Source of the DNA: T3SED10-47 sp046483725
Lineage (GTDB): Bacteria > Bipolaricaulota > Bipolaricaulia > Bipolaricaulales > Bipolaricaulaceae
NCBI GenBank assembly: GCA_046483725.1
Contig: JAWOCQ010000056.1
Location: 1 to 64,000 of the forward strand
Direction of reading: 5' to 3'
Length of the DNA: 64,000 bases
The number at the start of each line of letters is the position of its first letter. Position 1 is the stretch's first letter. The notes beneath the pieces are model-generated. The model was not told the DNA's origin. It made no database searches and saw only the letters and a list, made by a program, of their open reading frames with translations. Positions 26,083 through 35,148 of this stretch are shown here, one piece after another. Both the position numbers and the translations under genes were made by a program.

Positions 26083-27422
26083 CTACGGGCTCGTGACGAC
26101 TAACGCCCTGATCGCGGCCTCGGACGAGCCCACAATGCGTATACCAGCCCCCAGATTGTCCACAACGCTCGAGTCGACAAGGGCAGCCTGAGCTGAGCCG
26201 ACCATGTACAGGCCATAATCTGTATTTCCCTTCACGGTCGAGTCAGTGAGAGTGGCCCGCGACTCGTCATGTAGATAGACGCCGTATTGTCCATTGTGCG
26301 CAATGATCGAATCGGCCATCCTGACCTCGGCCGAACCCGCCACATCGACCCATCTGCTTCATTCTCTTGTACGACTTTGTCGGCCAGCGTGGCGTTGGCG
26401 GAGTCCCTCACAGAAACGCCGTATGTGTTCTCCAGGATGGCTGTCTGGCTGATGGTGACCCGGGCGGAGTCCTTCACCGCAATGCCGTACCGCCCGTTGC
26501 CTGTGACGTTCGACCCCTCCCTGAGCAGCTGGGCCTGGCCCTCCACGCGAACGCCGTCTTCCTCCTCGGTCAGTGGCCATCCGGGGCGGGCCTCGGCGAC
26601 TGTGATCCCGTCAAGCACAACCTCAATCTCCTGGTCACTGGCAACGCGAATCACGGGCTCGCCGACTTCTTCGCCCTTGATGACCGTCTCCTCGCTTCCT
26701 GCTCCTCGCAGGGTGAGGTCCTTGTCGATCACCAAGTTTGCCTCCAAGGTGCCGGCCCCCAGGCAGATCACCGCGCCCTCGTCAGTCGCATCGATTGCAT
26801 CCTGGATGGACTCGTCCGGCTGCACTGTGATCGAGCACGTTTGTGCCCTTGTGTCTGAACAGACGGCAGCCGAGAGGAGGATCGGATGGATGATGGAGTC
26901 CGGAGCAGCCGAACCACCCGGTTCGGTACCAACGAACAGAAGGTACCTACCGTCCAGCAGTGGCTCCGACTGGTATACAATCCACATGCGCCCTTCGAGG
27001 CCCCTAACGTCGTACAGTTCCTCGACGCGATACACGATCCATTCTCCCGGGCTGCCAGCGACCATGGCCTCATATCGCTCGATCAATTCAACAACAACGT
27101 CACCGCCAGGATCACCGGACACTTCCATGAGGAGCGGCTCGTCTACCGTCAGAACGAGAAGGGCCACAGCATCGGATGGCACATCATCTTCAAGGCTCGC
27201 GCTGGACCAGAAGCCCAGGACCGTCGCACCTTCTTCGTTCAGCCCTTCCTCCATCTCAGCGGTGAAGTCATGCCAGTGGCTAGGTACCCTGAGGCACACG
27301 CCTTCAGCACGTACGTCTTGCCAGCCTGGGGAGGAATGCCCAGCCCACCCTGCGCCCCCGCAGATCCCCATGACCAGCACCAAGACAAGGAGCCAGCCCA
27401 TGCGCGTAGGCTTCTGTCCCAT
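26083..27422 (-). pseudogene. secreted parallel beta-helix protein, frameshifted
   Basis: A signal peptide (MGWLLVLVLVMGICGG, ATG 27422 with AAGGAGGG upstream) precedes about 170 residues of unassigned domain. A right-handed beta-helix follows, marked by repeated units such as GNGRYGIAVKDSARVTISQ and GVSVRDSANATLADKVVQE. At about 26349-26352 one base is missing in a G run (GATGGGTCG on the coding strand), and the repeats continue in another frame (MADSIIAHNGQYGVYLHDES) to a stop at 26083. The two frames join cleanly if one G is restored. It is a recent inactivation, a phase-variable tract or a sequencing error. Confidence 0.8.
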
Positions 27423-27563
27423 CGACAGTCCCTCCTTCCCTGCCACCCTACCACATCAGCGATCCCAGGGGCCCACCGTTGCCCCCGTGACCCTCCCAAC
27501 CCCCACACCATCGCCCCCGAGGTTGAAAGTGTGAGATCTTTTCTAGTCTACAGAACCACCACG

Positions 27564-27736
27564 TTAAGCCCCCTGTCGCACCTCTATCCTGATTGGCGTT
27601 TCAGTGAAGAAGTTTATCTGCCTACGTTCGATTAGCTTTCGCGCTTGCCATACCTTGATGGGAATGCGCATACCGCGTACGCAAGCTCAGCCCCCATGAC
27701 TTTGAGTTCGAACGTGATGCGGTTGAACTCCCGCAT
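27564..27736 (-). pseudogene. DUF433 antitoxin-like remnant, frameshifted
   Basis: From ATG 27736 the frame gives MREFNRITFELKVMG, which matches the DUF433 start. After a single-base shift at about 27685-27692 it continues as CVRGMRIPIKVW, the family's next conserved motif, and ends at TAA 27564. DUF433 proteins are small DNA-binding antitoxin-like proteins usually paired with a DUF5615 toxin. No toxin gene is beside this one. The rest of the 27447-27981 stretch holds nothing else recognisable. Confidence 0.6.
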
Positions 27737-27981
27737 AGCGCACCTACTCCATCGGGTCCATCGGGCCGAACCTCAGCCAGCTTCTCAGATAACTATAGCA
27801 GGGAGTCTGCTCGCTCAATGGGTGGGGCATCGACTCCCTGGGTCTGCTGCCTTACCTCGTCGCTCGTTCTGCCGACGGGCAGTCCTGAACTCACAGAAGT
27901 CTAGCCAAGCTAACCCCACGAGAGGCAGCTACCACACAACTAAGAAACTGAAAATACAAACACCATCTGCGTTTCCCGCGG

Positions 27982-28056
27982 TGGCTCCCCGGGGAGGATT
28001 CGAACCTCCAGCCTACTGGTTAACAGCCAGCCGCTCTGCCGTTGAGCTACCGGGGA
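27982..28056 (-). tRNA. tRNA-Asn (GTT anticodon)
   Basis: The complement folds as a complete cloverleaf. The acceptor stem TCCCCGG pairs with CCGGGGA, the D arm is AGCTCAACGGCAGAGC, and the anticodon stem-loop CTGGCTGTTAACCAG has GTT at its centre. The T arm is GGAGGTTCGAATCCTCC. CCA is encoded. It ends the minus-strand housekeeping block. Confidence 0.97.
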
Positions 28057-28092
28057 TCTCTAGGTAATCATACGTCGGTTGGGAGGGCTTGG

Positions 28093-28977
28093 TCAAGCCT
28101 TTTTCTTTTCCACGGGCTCGATGTGGACGACCACTTCGGGGCGCCCAGCAACTGCTTTTCCCACTGCGCGCTCGACCTGAGACGCGATCTCGTGCGCCTG
28201 CCGCACACTGAGTTGAGGGTCCACCTCGATATGAAGGTCCACAAACGCGCTTCGGCCGGCACGTCGCGTGCGGAGGGCGTGCCATCCGCGCACGCCGGGA
28301 ACGCTTTGCACAGCCTCACATACCCACCGCTGCTCGGCCGGACTAAGTGCCCCTTCGGTGAGGTCGTGAACCGCGCCGCGCATAATTCGGCCCGCCGCCA
28401 GGGCCACCAGCCCGGCCACCACAAGGGCCGCTCCGCGATCTCCTTGGGGCCAGCCGGCCAAAGCCACAGCAGCGCCGATCAACACTGCCACTGAGGAAAG
28501 AGCGTCCGAGCGGTGATGCCACGCGTTGGCCGCTGTAGCCGGACTCCCGCTCGCCCGGGCCACCCTAGCTGAGGCCCTGTACAGGAATTCCTTGACCGCG
28601 ATGGATACGGCGGCCACCACCAACGGCCAGAACCCCACCACCCGGTGCACTCCCACAGCCAGGTCTGCCGCCGCTTCCCAGGCAAGCCACACTGCGGCAC
28701 CGCCTAGGGCCAGTGCCACCATCGCTGCCGCCAGGGTCTCGAACTTGCCGTGCCCGTAGGCGTGGTTCTCGTCCGCCGGCCGCTGCGCTATGCGCAAGCC
28801 CCCAAGCACTACCAGATCTGTAGCCACATCGGATAGGCTATGGACCCCGTCGGCCACCAAAGCAACCGAGCCGGAGACGAGCCCTACTCCAAGCTTCAGC
28901 CCCATCAGGGCTACATTGGCCGCCGCACCGGACCAGGCCACAAGCAGGTCAGCAGCGAATCCTTTGCGTTCGGTCAC
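28093..28977 (-). CDS. cation diffusion facilitator family metal transporter
   Basis: The 294-residue protein has six helices and a cytoplasmic C-terminal domain. ALVADGVHSLSDVATDL in helix 2 and NAWHHRSDALSSVAVLIG in helix 5 supply the Asp/His metal site of CDF exporters (Zn, Fe, Mn or Co). The C-terminal part (VDLHIEVDPQLSVRQAHEIA) is the ferredoxin-like regulatory domain that dimerises on metal. It follows cdsA by 12 bases in the same operon. Confidence 0.92.
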   Translation of the reverse strand: MTERKGFAADLLVAWSGAAANVALMGLKLGVGLVSGSVALVADGVHSLSDVATDLVVLGGLRIAQRPADENHAYGHGKFETLAAAMVALALGGAAVWLAWEAAADLAVGVHRVVGFWPLVVAAVSIAVKEFLYRASARVARASGSPATAANAWHHRSDALSSVAVLIGAAVALAGWPQGDRGAALVVAGLVALAAGRIMRGAVHDLTEGALSPAEQRWVCEAVQSVPGVRGWHALRTRRAGRSAFVDLHIEVDPQLSVRQAHEIASQVERAVGKAVAGRPEVVVHIEPVEKKKA

Positions 28978-28989
28978 GCCACTTCCGCC

Positions 28990-29805
28990 TCAGATCAGCT
29001 CCAGCACATACCGCATGTAGAAGAAGTACACGGGGAGCGCGCCCAGCACCCCGTCAAGCCGATCAAGCATCCCGCCGTGCCCGGGAAGAAGCCAACCGGT
29101 GTGCTTAACCCCAGCAGCCCTCTTAAACAGCGACTCGAACAAGTCGCCCAGCTGGGCGAAGGTGCCTACCCAAACGCCCAGCACCACCACATGCGGAAGC
29201 CAGCGGAGGAAATCGCTCACAAACACCGGCAGTAAAGCCGCCCCAATCATAGCAATGACCACACCCCCAACGACTCCCTCCCATGTCTTGGCCAGGGAAA
29301 CCCTGGGCAGGAGCTGATGCTTGCCGATGGCTGACCCAACCAGGAACGCGCCCGCGTCGTAACCCCACACGATGAGGAAGAAATGCAGAACGTAAGCGAA
29401 GTCCGCCCGATGCAGAAAGTAGAGAATGCTCAGAAGCACCGGTATGTAGAGGAACCCGAAAATTCCCGCCAACGCGGCGAAGAAACCCTCTCGGGGTCCC
29501 TTACGGAAAAAGCTGTACACAACGGTGAAGTACACCACGCCCCAGCCCGCCACCAGCGCGTAGTCCTCCCACAGGACCGAAAGCATGAGGAACACCGGGA
29601 TGGCCATCATCAGGAACTCCTTGGGCTGAGGGATACCCAGCCGGGAGACGATTTGTATGTACTCCCAGCCGGCCATGACGCCCGCAACGGACACCACTAG
29701 CCCCACCAGCCAGTCGAGCTGATAGTTGCCGGCAACCCAAAACAAAGTGAGCACCACGGGCATACCGACCAGAGCTGTCGCCAGCCGCGCCGCAATAGCT
29801 CTCAC
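28990..29805 (-). CDS. cdsA: phosphatidate cytidylyltransferase
   Basis: The enzyme makes CDP-diacylglycerol from phosphatidate and CTP, the branch point for phospholipids. The 271-residue protein has about eight helices. The C-terminal signature is KTWEGVVGG, then GDLFESLFKRAAGVKHTG and PGHGGMLDRLDG, with the metal-binding Asp residues. The start GTG 29805 overlaps the uppS stop (GTGA), so translation is coupled. Confidence 0.94.
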   Translation of the reverse strand: MRAIAARLATALVGMPVVLTLFWVAGNYQLDWLVGLVVSVAGVMAGWEYIQIVSRLGIPQPKEFLMMAIPVFLMLSVLWEDYALVAGWGVVYFTVVYSFFRKGPREGFFAALAGIFGFLYIPVLLSILYFLHRADFAYVLHFFLIVWGYDAGAFLVGSAIGKHQLLPRVSLAKTWEGVVGGVVIAMIGAALLPVFVSDFLRWLPHVVVLGVWVGTFAQLGDLFESLFKRAAGVKHTGWLLPGHGGMLDRLDGVLGALPVYFFYMRYVLELI

Positions 29806-30545
29806 GAGCTAACCCTTCCGAAGCTCCGCTGCCGGCCCTGGTATGTCTCCAGAGCATCGAGGAAGGCGGCCTCATCGAAGTCGGGCCACAGCACAGGGGT
29901 GAAGTAAAGCTCTGCGTAGGCCGTCTCCCACAGGAGGAAATTGGACAACCGCTGTTCCCCGGCCGTGCGAATAACCAGGTCGACGTCGGGAAGGTTGGCG
30001 GTGGGCAGGAGCCGCCGGACGAAGGGCTCATCCACGGCCTCCGCCTGCAGACAGTTCTCCCGCGCCGCCCGCACTGCCCCGCGCACTGCCTCCATCACCG
30101 CCCAACGACCTCCGAAGCTCAACGCCACATGTAATTGGAGCCCCTGATTATCCCGGGTCAGTTCCTCCACGCGGGCCACCTCAGCGCTCAGGCTCGCCGG
30201 GAAAAGCTCCCGCTGCCCCACCACATCCAGCCGAACGCCCGCCTCCGAGAGCTCCTCCACCTTCTGCGCTATAAACTCCTCCAGGAGACCTATGAGAAGG
30301 TCTACTTCCTCCGGCGGGCGGTCCCAGTTCTCCGTGGAGAACGCAAACAGCGTAAGATGGCGGCACAGCTTCTCTTCCCCTGCGAGCCGTATCAGGCGCT
30401 CGGCGGCCTCGGCTCCCCGCCGATGCCCCTCCCCCCGGGGAAGCCCCTGCACCTTAGCCCACCGCCCGTTGCCGTCCATGACCACGGCCACGTGGTTAGG
30501 CCGAGGGCCGGTTTGCACTCGCTTAAGCGTATTCCGCCAACACAC
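29802..30545 (-). CDS. uppS: undecaprenyl diphosphate synthase
   Basis: The cis-prenyltransferase builds the lipid carrier for peptidoglycan. HVAVVMDGNGRWA holds the catalytic Asp, FAFSTENWDRP the next conserved region, and VIRTAGEQRLSNFLLWETAYAEL the product-end motif. Pairing with cdsA is the usual bacterial order. The start GTG 30545 overlaps the end of folC by 23 bases. Confidence 0.95.
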   Translation of the reverse strand: MCWRNTLKRVQTGPRPNHVAVVMDGNGRWAKVQGLPRGEGHRRGAEAAERLIRLAGEEKLCRHLTLFAFSTENWDRPPEEVDLLIGLLEEFIAQKVEELSEAGVRLDVVGQRELFPASLSAEVARVEELTRDNQGLQLHVALSFGGRWAVMEAVRGAVRAARENCLQAEAVDEPFVRRLLPTANLPDVDLVIRTAGEQRLSNFLLWETAYAELYFTPVLWPDFDEAAFLDALETYQGRQRSFGRVSS

Positions 30546-31809
30546 GGCGCGCCTCTCCTACAATGGTCAGTGACCCGCAGACCACCAGCGCATCATCTTC
30601 GCGCAGTTCCCCGGCAAGCGCAGAAGCTGTCTCCCCCACGCTACCACCGACGTCCCACTGCCGTGCGCAGCGACGCGCCTGGTGGGCCAGAGCTTCGCCG
30701 GGCAACGCCCGGTCCGAGGCCGGGGTAGCCAACACCACACGATCGAAGCGCGGGAACAAAATCTCCGCCATTGCCCTTATCAGCTTGCCCCGTAACGCCC
30801 CGAACAGCAACGTCTGCCGCCCAGCAGGAGAAGGCAGTAGATCCAGCGTATCCGCCAGGCCGCGGGCGGCCGCCGGGTTGTGCGCTGCATCCAACACGAC
30901 GTACGGCCTTCGCCGAAGCACCTCGAACCTGCCCGGCCAACCAGCTTCCCCCAGTCCCTGGTGAATCTCCTCTCGGGCTATTCCCATACCCCCAACCAGC
31001 TCGGCCAGGGCCCCGTTGACGAGTGCTAGGTTGGGGCCTTGATAGACCCCGTGCATGCGCGTGGGGAAACTACCAAGCTGCAAGGGATCCGAAGTGGACC
31101 GCCACATGGCTCGCTCCCACGACAGCTCAACAAGCTGCACATCCCGCGGATCCACCTTTACCAGGGCCGCGCCCACCTCCTGGCACTCCCGCTCGAAAAC
31201 CTCCAGGACTTCCGGTTTGTCCTCCACCGTTATTAGCGGCACCCCTTGGCGCGCCACGCCCGCCTTCTCCCAAGCGGCGCGCCCGAGGCCCGGACCGAAG
31301 ATCTCCCGATGATCCAGGCTCACCGACGTGATCAGCGAGAGCAAGGGGTTGGCAAGGCAGCGGCTGGCATCGAAGCGCCCGCCCAAGCCCGCCTCCACAA
31401 CCCCCACGTGCACCCCTTGCTCTGCGAAGTGGGCAAAGGCGGCCGCAGTCAGGGCCTCGAACTCATTGGGACGCCCCGGCCCTTCGTCCAGCTCCTCCAC
31501 CGGCTGCACTGCCTCCAGGATGAGCTCTGCCAGGCGCGAGGCCTCCACCCGAACGCCGCTCACCCGGATCCTCTCAGTGGGGTCTCCCAAATCCGGAGAA
31601 GTGTAGGCACCCACCCGCATTCCGGCCGCCCGCAGCACGGAGTCCAGAAAGGCGACCACGGACCCCTTCCCGTTGGTGCCCGCCACATGAACCGCCGGGA
31701 ACGCACCCTCCGGGTTGCCTAGCCGAGCAAGGAGAGCCTCTGTTCTCTCCAGCCCTGGGTTAACCGCGCGCTCCGGGTTCAGAAGCCCGTCCGGGATGTG
31801 TTGAATCAC
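30523..31809 (-). CDS. folC: folylpolyglutamate synthase / dihydrofolate synthase
   Basis: This Mur-ligase-family enzyme adds glutamate to folates. VHVAGTNGKGSVVAFLDSVL is the ATP loop, VGVVEAGLGGRFDASR the family motif, and VLDAAHNPAAARGLADTL the C-terminal domain signature. The 428-residue length is normal. GTG 31809 overlaps the valS stop by four bases. Confidence 0.94.
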   Translation of the reverse strand: MIQHIPDGLLNPERAVNPGLERTEALLARLGNPEGAFPAVHVAGTNGKGSVVAFLDSVLRAAGMRVGAYTSPDLGDPTERIRVSGVRVEASRLAELILEAVQPVEELDEGPGRPNEFEALTAAAFAHFAEQGVHVGVVEAGLGGRFDASRCLANPLLSLITSVSLDHREIFGPGLGRAAWEKAGVARQGVPLITVEDKPEVLEVFERECQEVGAALVKVDPRDVQLVELSWERAMWRSTSDPLQLGSFPTRMHGVYQGPNLALVNGALAELVGGMGIAREEIHQGLGEAGWPGRFEVLRRRPYVVLDAAHNPAAARGLADTLDLLPSPAGRQTLLFGALRGKLIRAMAEILFPRFDRVVLATPASDRALPGEALAHQARRCARQWDVGGSVGETASALAGELREDDALVVCGSLTIVGEARRVLAEYA

Positions 31810-34442
31810 GTGCCCCTTTCCACATGCCTGAGTAGGCGCCGGCGTTGGTCACGCAGGTCCTCGGCCTCGGTCTCCGTCTTGGCCACCACGTGCTGTGGCG
31901 CACGAGTCCGAAAGCTCGGGTTGGCCAAACGTCCCTCCAGCTCACCGAGCTCCTTGTCCAGCTTGCCCAGTTCCCGCTGGATACGCTCCAGCTCCCTCTC
32001 CCAGTCCACCACGCCTTCCACCGGAAGGTACAGGTTCAGCTCCCCGGCCACGCCCTTGGCCGTCGCCCGGCCGGCTCGATAGTCCGGCTCGTAACGCGCG
32101 CAGCCCACCTTGGCCAGCCGTCGCAGCGCTTCGGAGAAGTCATCTACCAGCTTCAGCCCAAACTCCTCCGGCCCCGACACGATCAGATCCAACTCAGCGC
32201 TGGGGGGGACCCTGAGTTCAGCCCGCAGGGCTCGGATCTCCACCACCACCGACTGCAGAAGCTCCAACCGGGCCTCAGCCTGTTCATCCACACGGTTTTC
32301 CGACGAAGTGGGGAACGAGTGGTGGGCCAGCGGGCGCTCTCGGCCCGTATACCGCCAGATCTCCTCACTGATGAACGGGACGAACGGGTGCATGAGCTCT
32401 AGTAGTTCCTCCAACGTCTCCTGCAGGACCCGCTGGCAGGTAGCCCTGGCCTTCGGATCTTCTCCGTACAGTCTCAGCTTGGCCAGCTCCAAATACCAGT
32501 CGCACAGCTCGTGCCAGGTGAAGTGGTAAACAGCTTCCGCGGCCAGGTGGAAGTTGAACCGCTCCAGCTCCTCACGCACCTTGCGCACCGTCCGCTCCAG
32601 CCGGGAGCGAATCCAGCGATCTTCCCAGGCCAGGGAAGCCGCCGGTGCCCCCCTGTCAAGGTCCTCCGTGTTGGTGAGGATGAACCGGGCCATGTTCCAT
32701 ACCTTGTTTAGGAAATTGCGCGCATCGCCGAGGTCGTCCATCCCCAGGCGCAGTGTCTGGCCCTTGGTGGCACTGCGGGCCAGGGAGAAGCGCAAAGCGT
32801 CCATTCCGTGAGTGTCCTTTACCTCCAACGGATCAATGCTGTTCCCCTTGGATTTGCTCATCTTCTGACCCTGTGCATCTACGATCAGTGGGTTAACGAA
32901 TACCTGTCGGAAAGGCACGTCGCCCATGAAGTGGAGCCCCATCATCACCATCCGAGCCACCCAGAAGAACAGGATGTCGAATGCGGTCACCAAGACCGTA
33001 GTCGGATAGAAGCGCTCCAGCTCGGGCGTGAGCTCCGGCCAGCCCATGATGGAGAAAGGCCACAGCGAAGAGGAAAACCACGTGTCCAGAACGTCCTCAT
33101 CCTGCCGGAGCTCCACCTCCTTCCCGTAGTGCTCCCGGGCCTGGCGGTGGGCAGCCTCATCGTCCATGGCCACAAACACCGTGTCGTCCGGCCCGTACCA
33201 TGCCGGGATCCGGTGCCCCCACCACAGCTGTCGCGAGATGCACCAGTCCCGTATTCCCTCCAGCCAGGCGGTGTATACCTTGGCCCATCGGGGCGGAACA
33301 AACGCCACCCGGCCCTGCTCCGCCGCATTGATGGCAGGCTCGGCCAACGGCTGCATGTGGACGAACCACTGGGTGGAGATAAGCGGCTCCACGGACACGC
33401 CACACCGTCCGCAGTGCCCCACACTGTGCCGGTAGAGTTCGACTTTCTCCAGCAGGCCTTCTTCCTGCAGGCGTTTAAGCAACGCCTCCCGAGCGGCTTC
33501 CCTGTCCATGCCGGCAAACGGACCGCCTTCCTCGTTGATGGTCCCGTCCTTGTTGAGCACGTTCACCGAGGGGAGCTCATGGCGCTGGCCGATCTCGGAG
33601 TCCAGAGGGTCATGGGCCGGGGTGATCTTCAAAATACCTGTTCCAAATGAGGGATCCACCTCTTTGGCGCCCACAATGGGCAGCCGCCTGCCCAGAACTG
33701 GGAGCACCGCAGTCCTGCCGATCAAATCCCGGTAACGCTCGTCCGCGGGGTTCACAGCCACTCCGGTGTCCCCCAGCATGGTCTCCGGCCGGGTGGTGGC
33801 CACGGTCACATGGTCCCCGCCCTCCAGGGGATAGCGGACATGGTACAGCTTCCCGTCAACCTGTTTGTGCTCGACCTCGATGTCCGAAAGCGCGGTCGCG
33901 CAGCGCGGACACCAGTTGATCATGTAGTCGCCGCGGTATACCAACCCCTGTTGGTACAGCCTGATAAACGCGGTACGCACGGCCTGGGAGAGCCCTTCAT
34001 CCAGGGTAAACCGCAGTCGGGACCAATCACATGAGCAACCCAATACCTTAAGCTGGTCAACTATCTCGGAGCCGTACTTCTCCTTCCACTCCCAGACCCT
34101 TTTGAGGAAAGCTTCGCGGCCGAGCTTGTGTCGGTCAGTCCCTTCCCGGGCAAGCTCCCGCTCGATCACATTCTGCGTGGCGATCCCTGCATGGTCGGTA
34201 CCAGGAAACCAGCATGCTTCGAAGCCGTCCATGCGCTTATAGCGGGTGAGGATATCCTGCAGGGTGTTGTTGAGCGCATGTCCGTGATGTAAGCGCCCGG
34301 TGATGTTCGGCGGAGGGATAACGACGGAAAAGGCGGGCCTCTCGCTATGGGGATCACACTTCCATAGCTCGTCCCAAGAGCGACTTAACCGCTCTTCCAC
34401 TTCCCTCGGGTCGTACCGCGTCGGCAGCTCCATCTCACCCAC
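31806..34442 (-). CDS. valS: valyl-tRNA synthetase
   Basis: The class I synthetase charges tRNA-Val. PPNITGRLHHGHALNNTLQD contains the HIGH-type motif (HHGH) and GQKMSKSKGNSIDP the KMSKS loop. The editing domain sits between, and the C-terminal coiled-coil arm (ELERIQRELGKLDKELGELE) that contacts tRNA is present. The 878-residue length is normal. The start overlaps ndk by eight bases. Confidence 0.97.
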   Translation of the reverse strand: MGEMELPTRYDPREVEERLSRSWDELWKCDPHSERPAFSVVIPPPNITGRLHHGHALNNTLQDILTRYKRMDGFEACWFPGTDHAGIATQNVIERELAREGTDRHKLGREAFLKRVWEWKEKYGSEIVDQLKVLGCSCDWSRLRFTLDEGLSQAVRTAFIRLYQQGLVYRGDYMINWCPRCATALSDIEVEHKQVDGKLYHVRYPLEGGDHVTVATTRPETMLGDTGVAVNPADERYRDLIGRTAVLPVLGRRLPIVGAKEVDPSFGTGILKITPAHDPLDSEIGQRHELPSVNVLNKDGTINEEGGPFAGMDREAAREALLKRLQEEGLLEKVELYRHSVGHCGRCGVSVEPLISTQWFVHMQPLAEPAINAAEQGRVAFVPPRWAKVYTAWLEGIRDWCISRQLWWGHRIPAWYGPDDTVFVAMDDEAAHRQAREHYGKEVELRQDEDVLDTWFSSSLWPFSIMGWPELTPELERFYPTTVLVTAFDILFFWVARMVMMGLHFMGDVPFRQVFVNPLIVDAQGQKMSKSKGNSIDPLEVKDTHGMDALRFSLARSATKGQTLRLGMDDLGDARNFLNKVWNMARFILTNTEDLDRGAPAASLAWEDRWIRSRLERTVRKVREELERFNFHLAAEAVYHFTWHELCDWYLELAKLRLYGEDPKARATCQRVLQETLEELLELMHPFVPFISEEIWRYTGRERPLAHHSFPTSSENRVDEQAEARLELLQSVVVEIRALRAELRVPPSAELDLIVSGPEEFGLKLVDDFSEALRRLAKVGCARYEPDYRAGRATAKGVAGELNLYLPVEGVVDWERELERIQRELGKLDKELGELEGRLANPSFRTRAPQHVVAKTETEAEDLRDQRRRLLRHVERGT

Positions 34443-34884
34443 CCAACCACTCAGCGTCCGCCATACAATAGTCCAGGATCTCCTCCCGGGTGAAAAACAA
34501 CGGGATCTCCCGCCGGGCGGACTCGGGTGAGTCGGAGCCGTGCACCAGGTTACACGTCACTGCCAGCCCAAAGTCCCCACGAATGGTCCCCGGCTCGGCC
34601 TGCTTGGGATTTGTCTTCCCCATGAGACGACGCACGATGTTGATGGCTTCGTCACCTTCGACCACCATGGCTACCAGCGGGCCGGCAGTGATGAACCGTA
34701 CCAACTCTTGGAAGAATGGCTTCTCCCTGTGTTCGGAGTAATGCCGCTCAGCAAGCTCCCGAGGCAGCCACATCAGTTTCGTCGCGGCAATGCGCAGCCC
34801 CTTGTCCTCGATCCGTCGGATAATCCGACCCACCAGCCGCCGCTTGAGTGCGTCCGGCTTCAGTAACACAAGTGTCTGTTCCAC
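34435..34884 (-). CDS. ndk: nucleoside diphosphate kinase
   Basis: The enzyme balances nucleoside triphosphates through a phosphohistidine. EQTLVLLKPDALKRRLVG starts the fold, and the catalytic His lies in CNLVHGSDSPESARREIPLF. GTG 34884 is chosen because AGGAGG lies five bases upstream; it gives 149 residues, the family length. The longer in-frame start is not supported. It heads the ndk-valS-folC-uppS-cdsA-CDF series. Confidence 0.95.
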   Translation of the reverse strand: MEQTLVLLKPDALKRRLVGRIIRRIEDKGLRIAATKLMWLPRELAERHYSEHREKPFFQELVRFITAGPLVAMVVEGDEAINIVRRLMGKTNPKQAEPGTIRGDFGLAVTCNLVHGSDSPESARREIPLFFTREEILDYCMADAEWLGG

Positions 34885-34997
34885 TCTGGCCTCCTGGTAT
34901 AGTGCCGGCGGGGCGGGATACAGGCACCGCAACCCGGCGAGTTAAGCGCAGTCCGGAATATCTACCACTTCCCGCGCGGGCCTGCAAGGCCACCAAC

Positions 34998-35060
34998 TCG
35001 AGTTCACCCGGTTGTTTGGGTTCAGGTGGTTCACTTGGTTACTTGGGTTCGCTGTCACAT
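34998..35060. repeat. low-complexity GGTTC/ACTTGG tract between ndk and dprA
   Basis: The stretch repeats short units: a CCGGTTGTTTGGGTTC-like unit, then a variant with GGTTCACTTGG, then ACTTGGGTTC. It looks like a decayed minisatellite. The surrounding 34933-35148 gap holds no gene. Confidence 0.4.
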
Positions 35061-35148
35061 AACGCGCTCTGTTCGTTGTTTCCCACTGGCTACTTGCCAC
35101 AAGCGACATGCGGAAAGACCACAGCACCTAGAGCCCAACGAACCGTGA

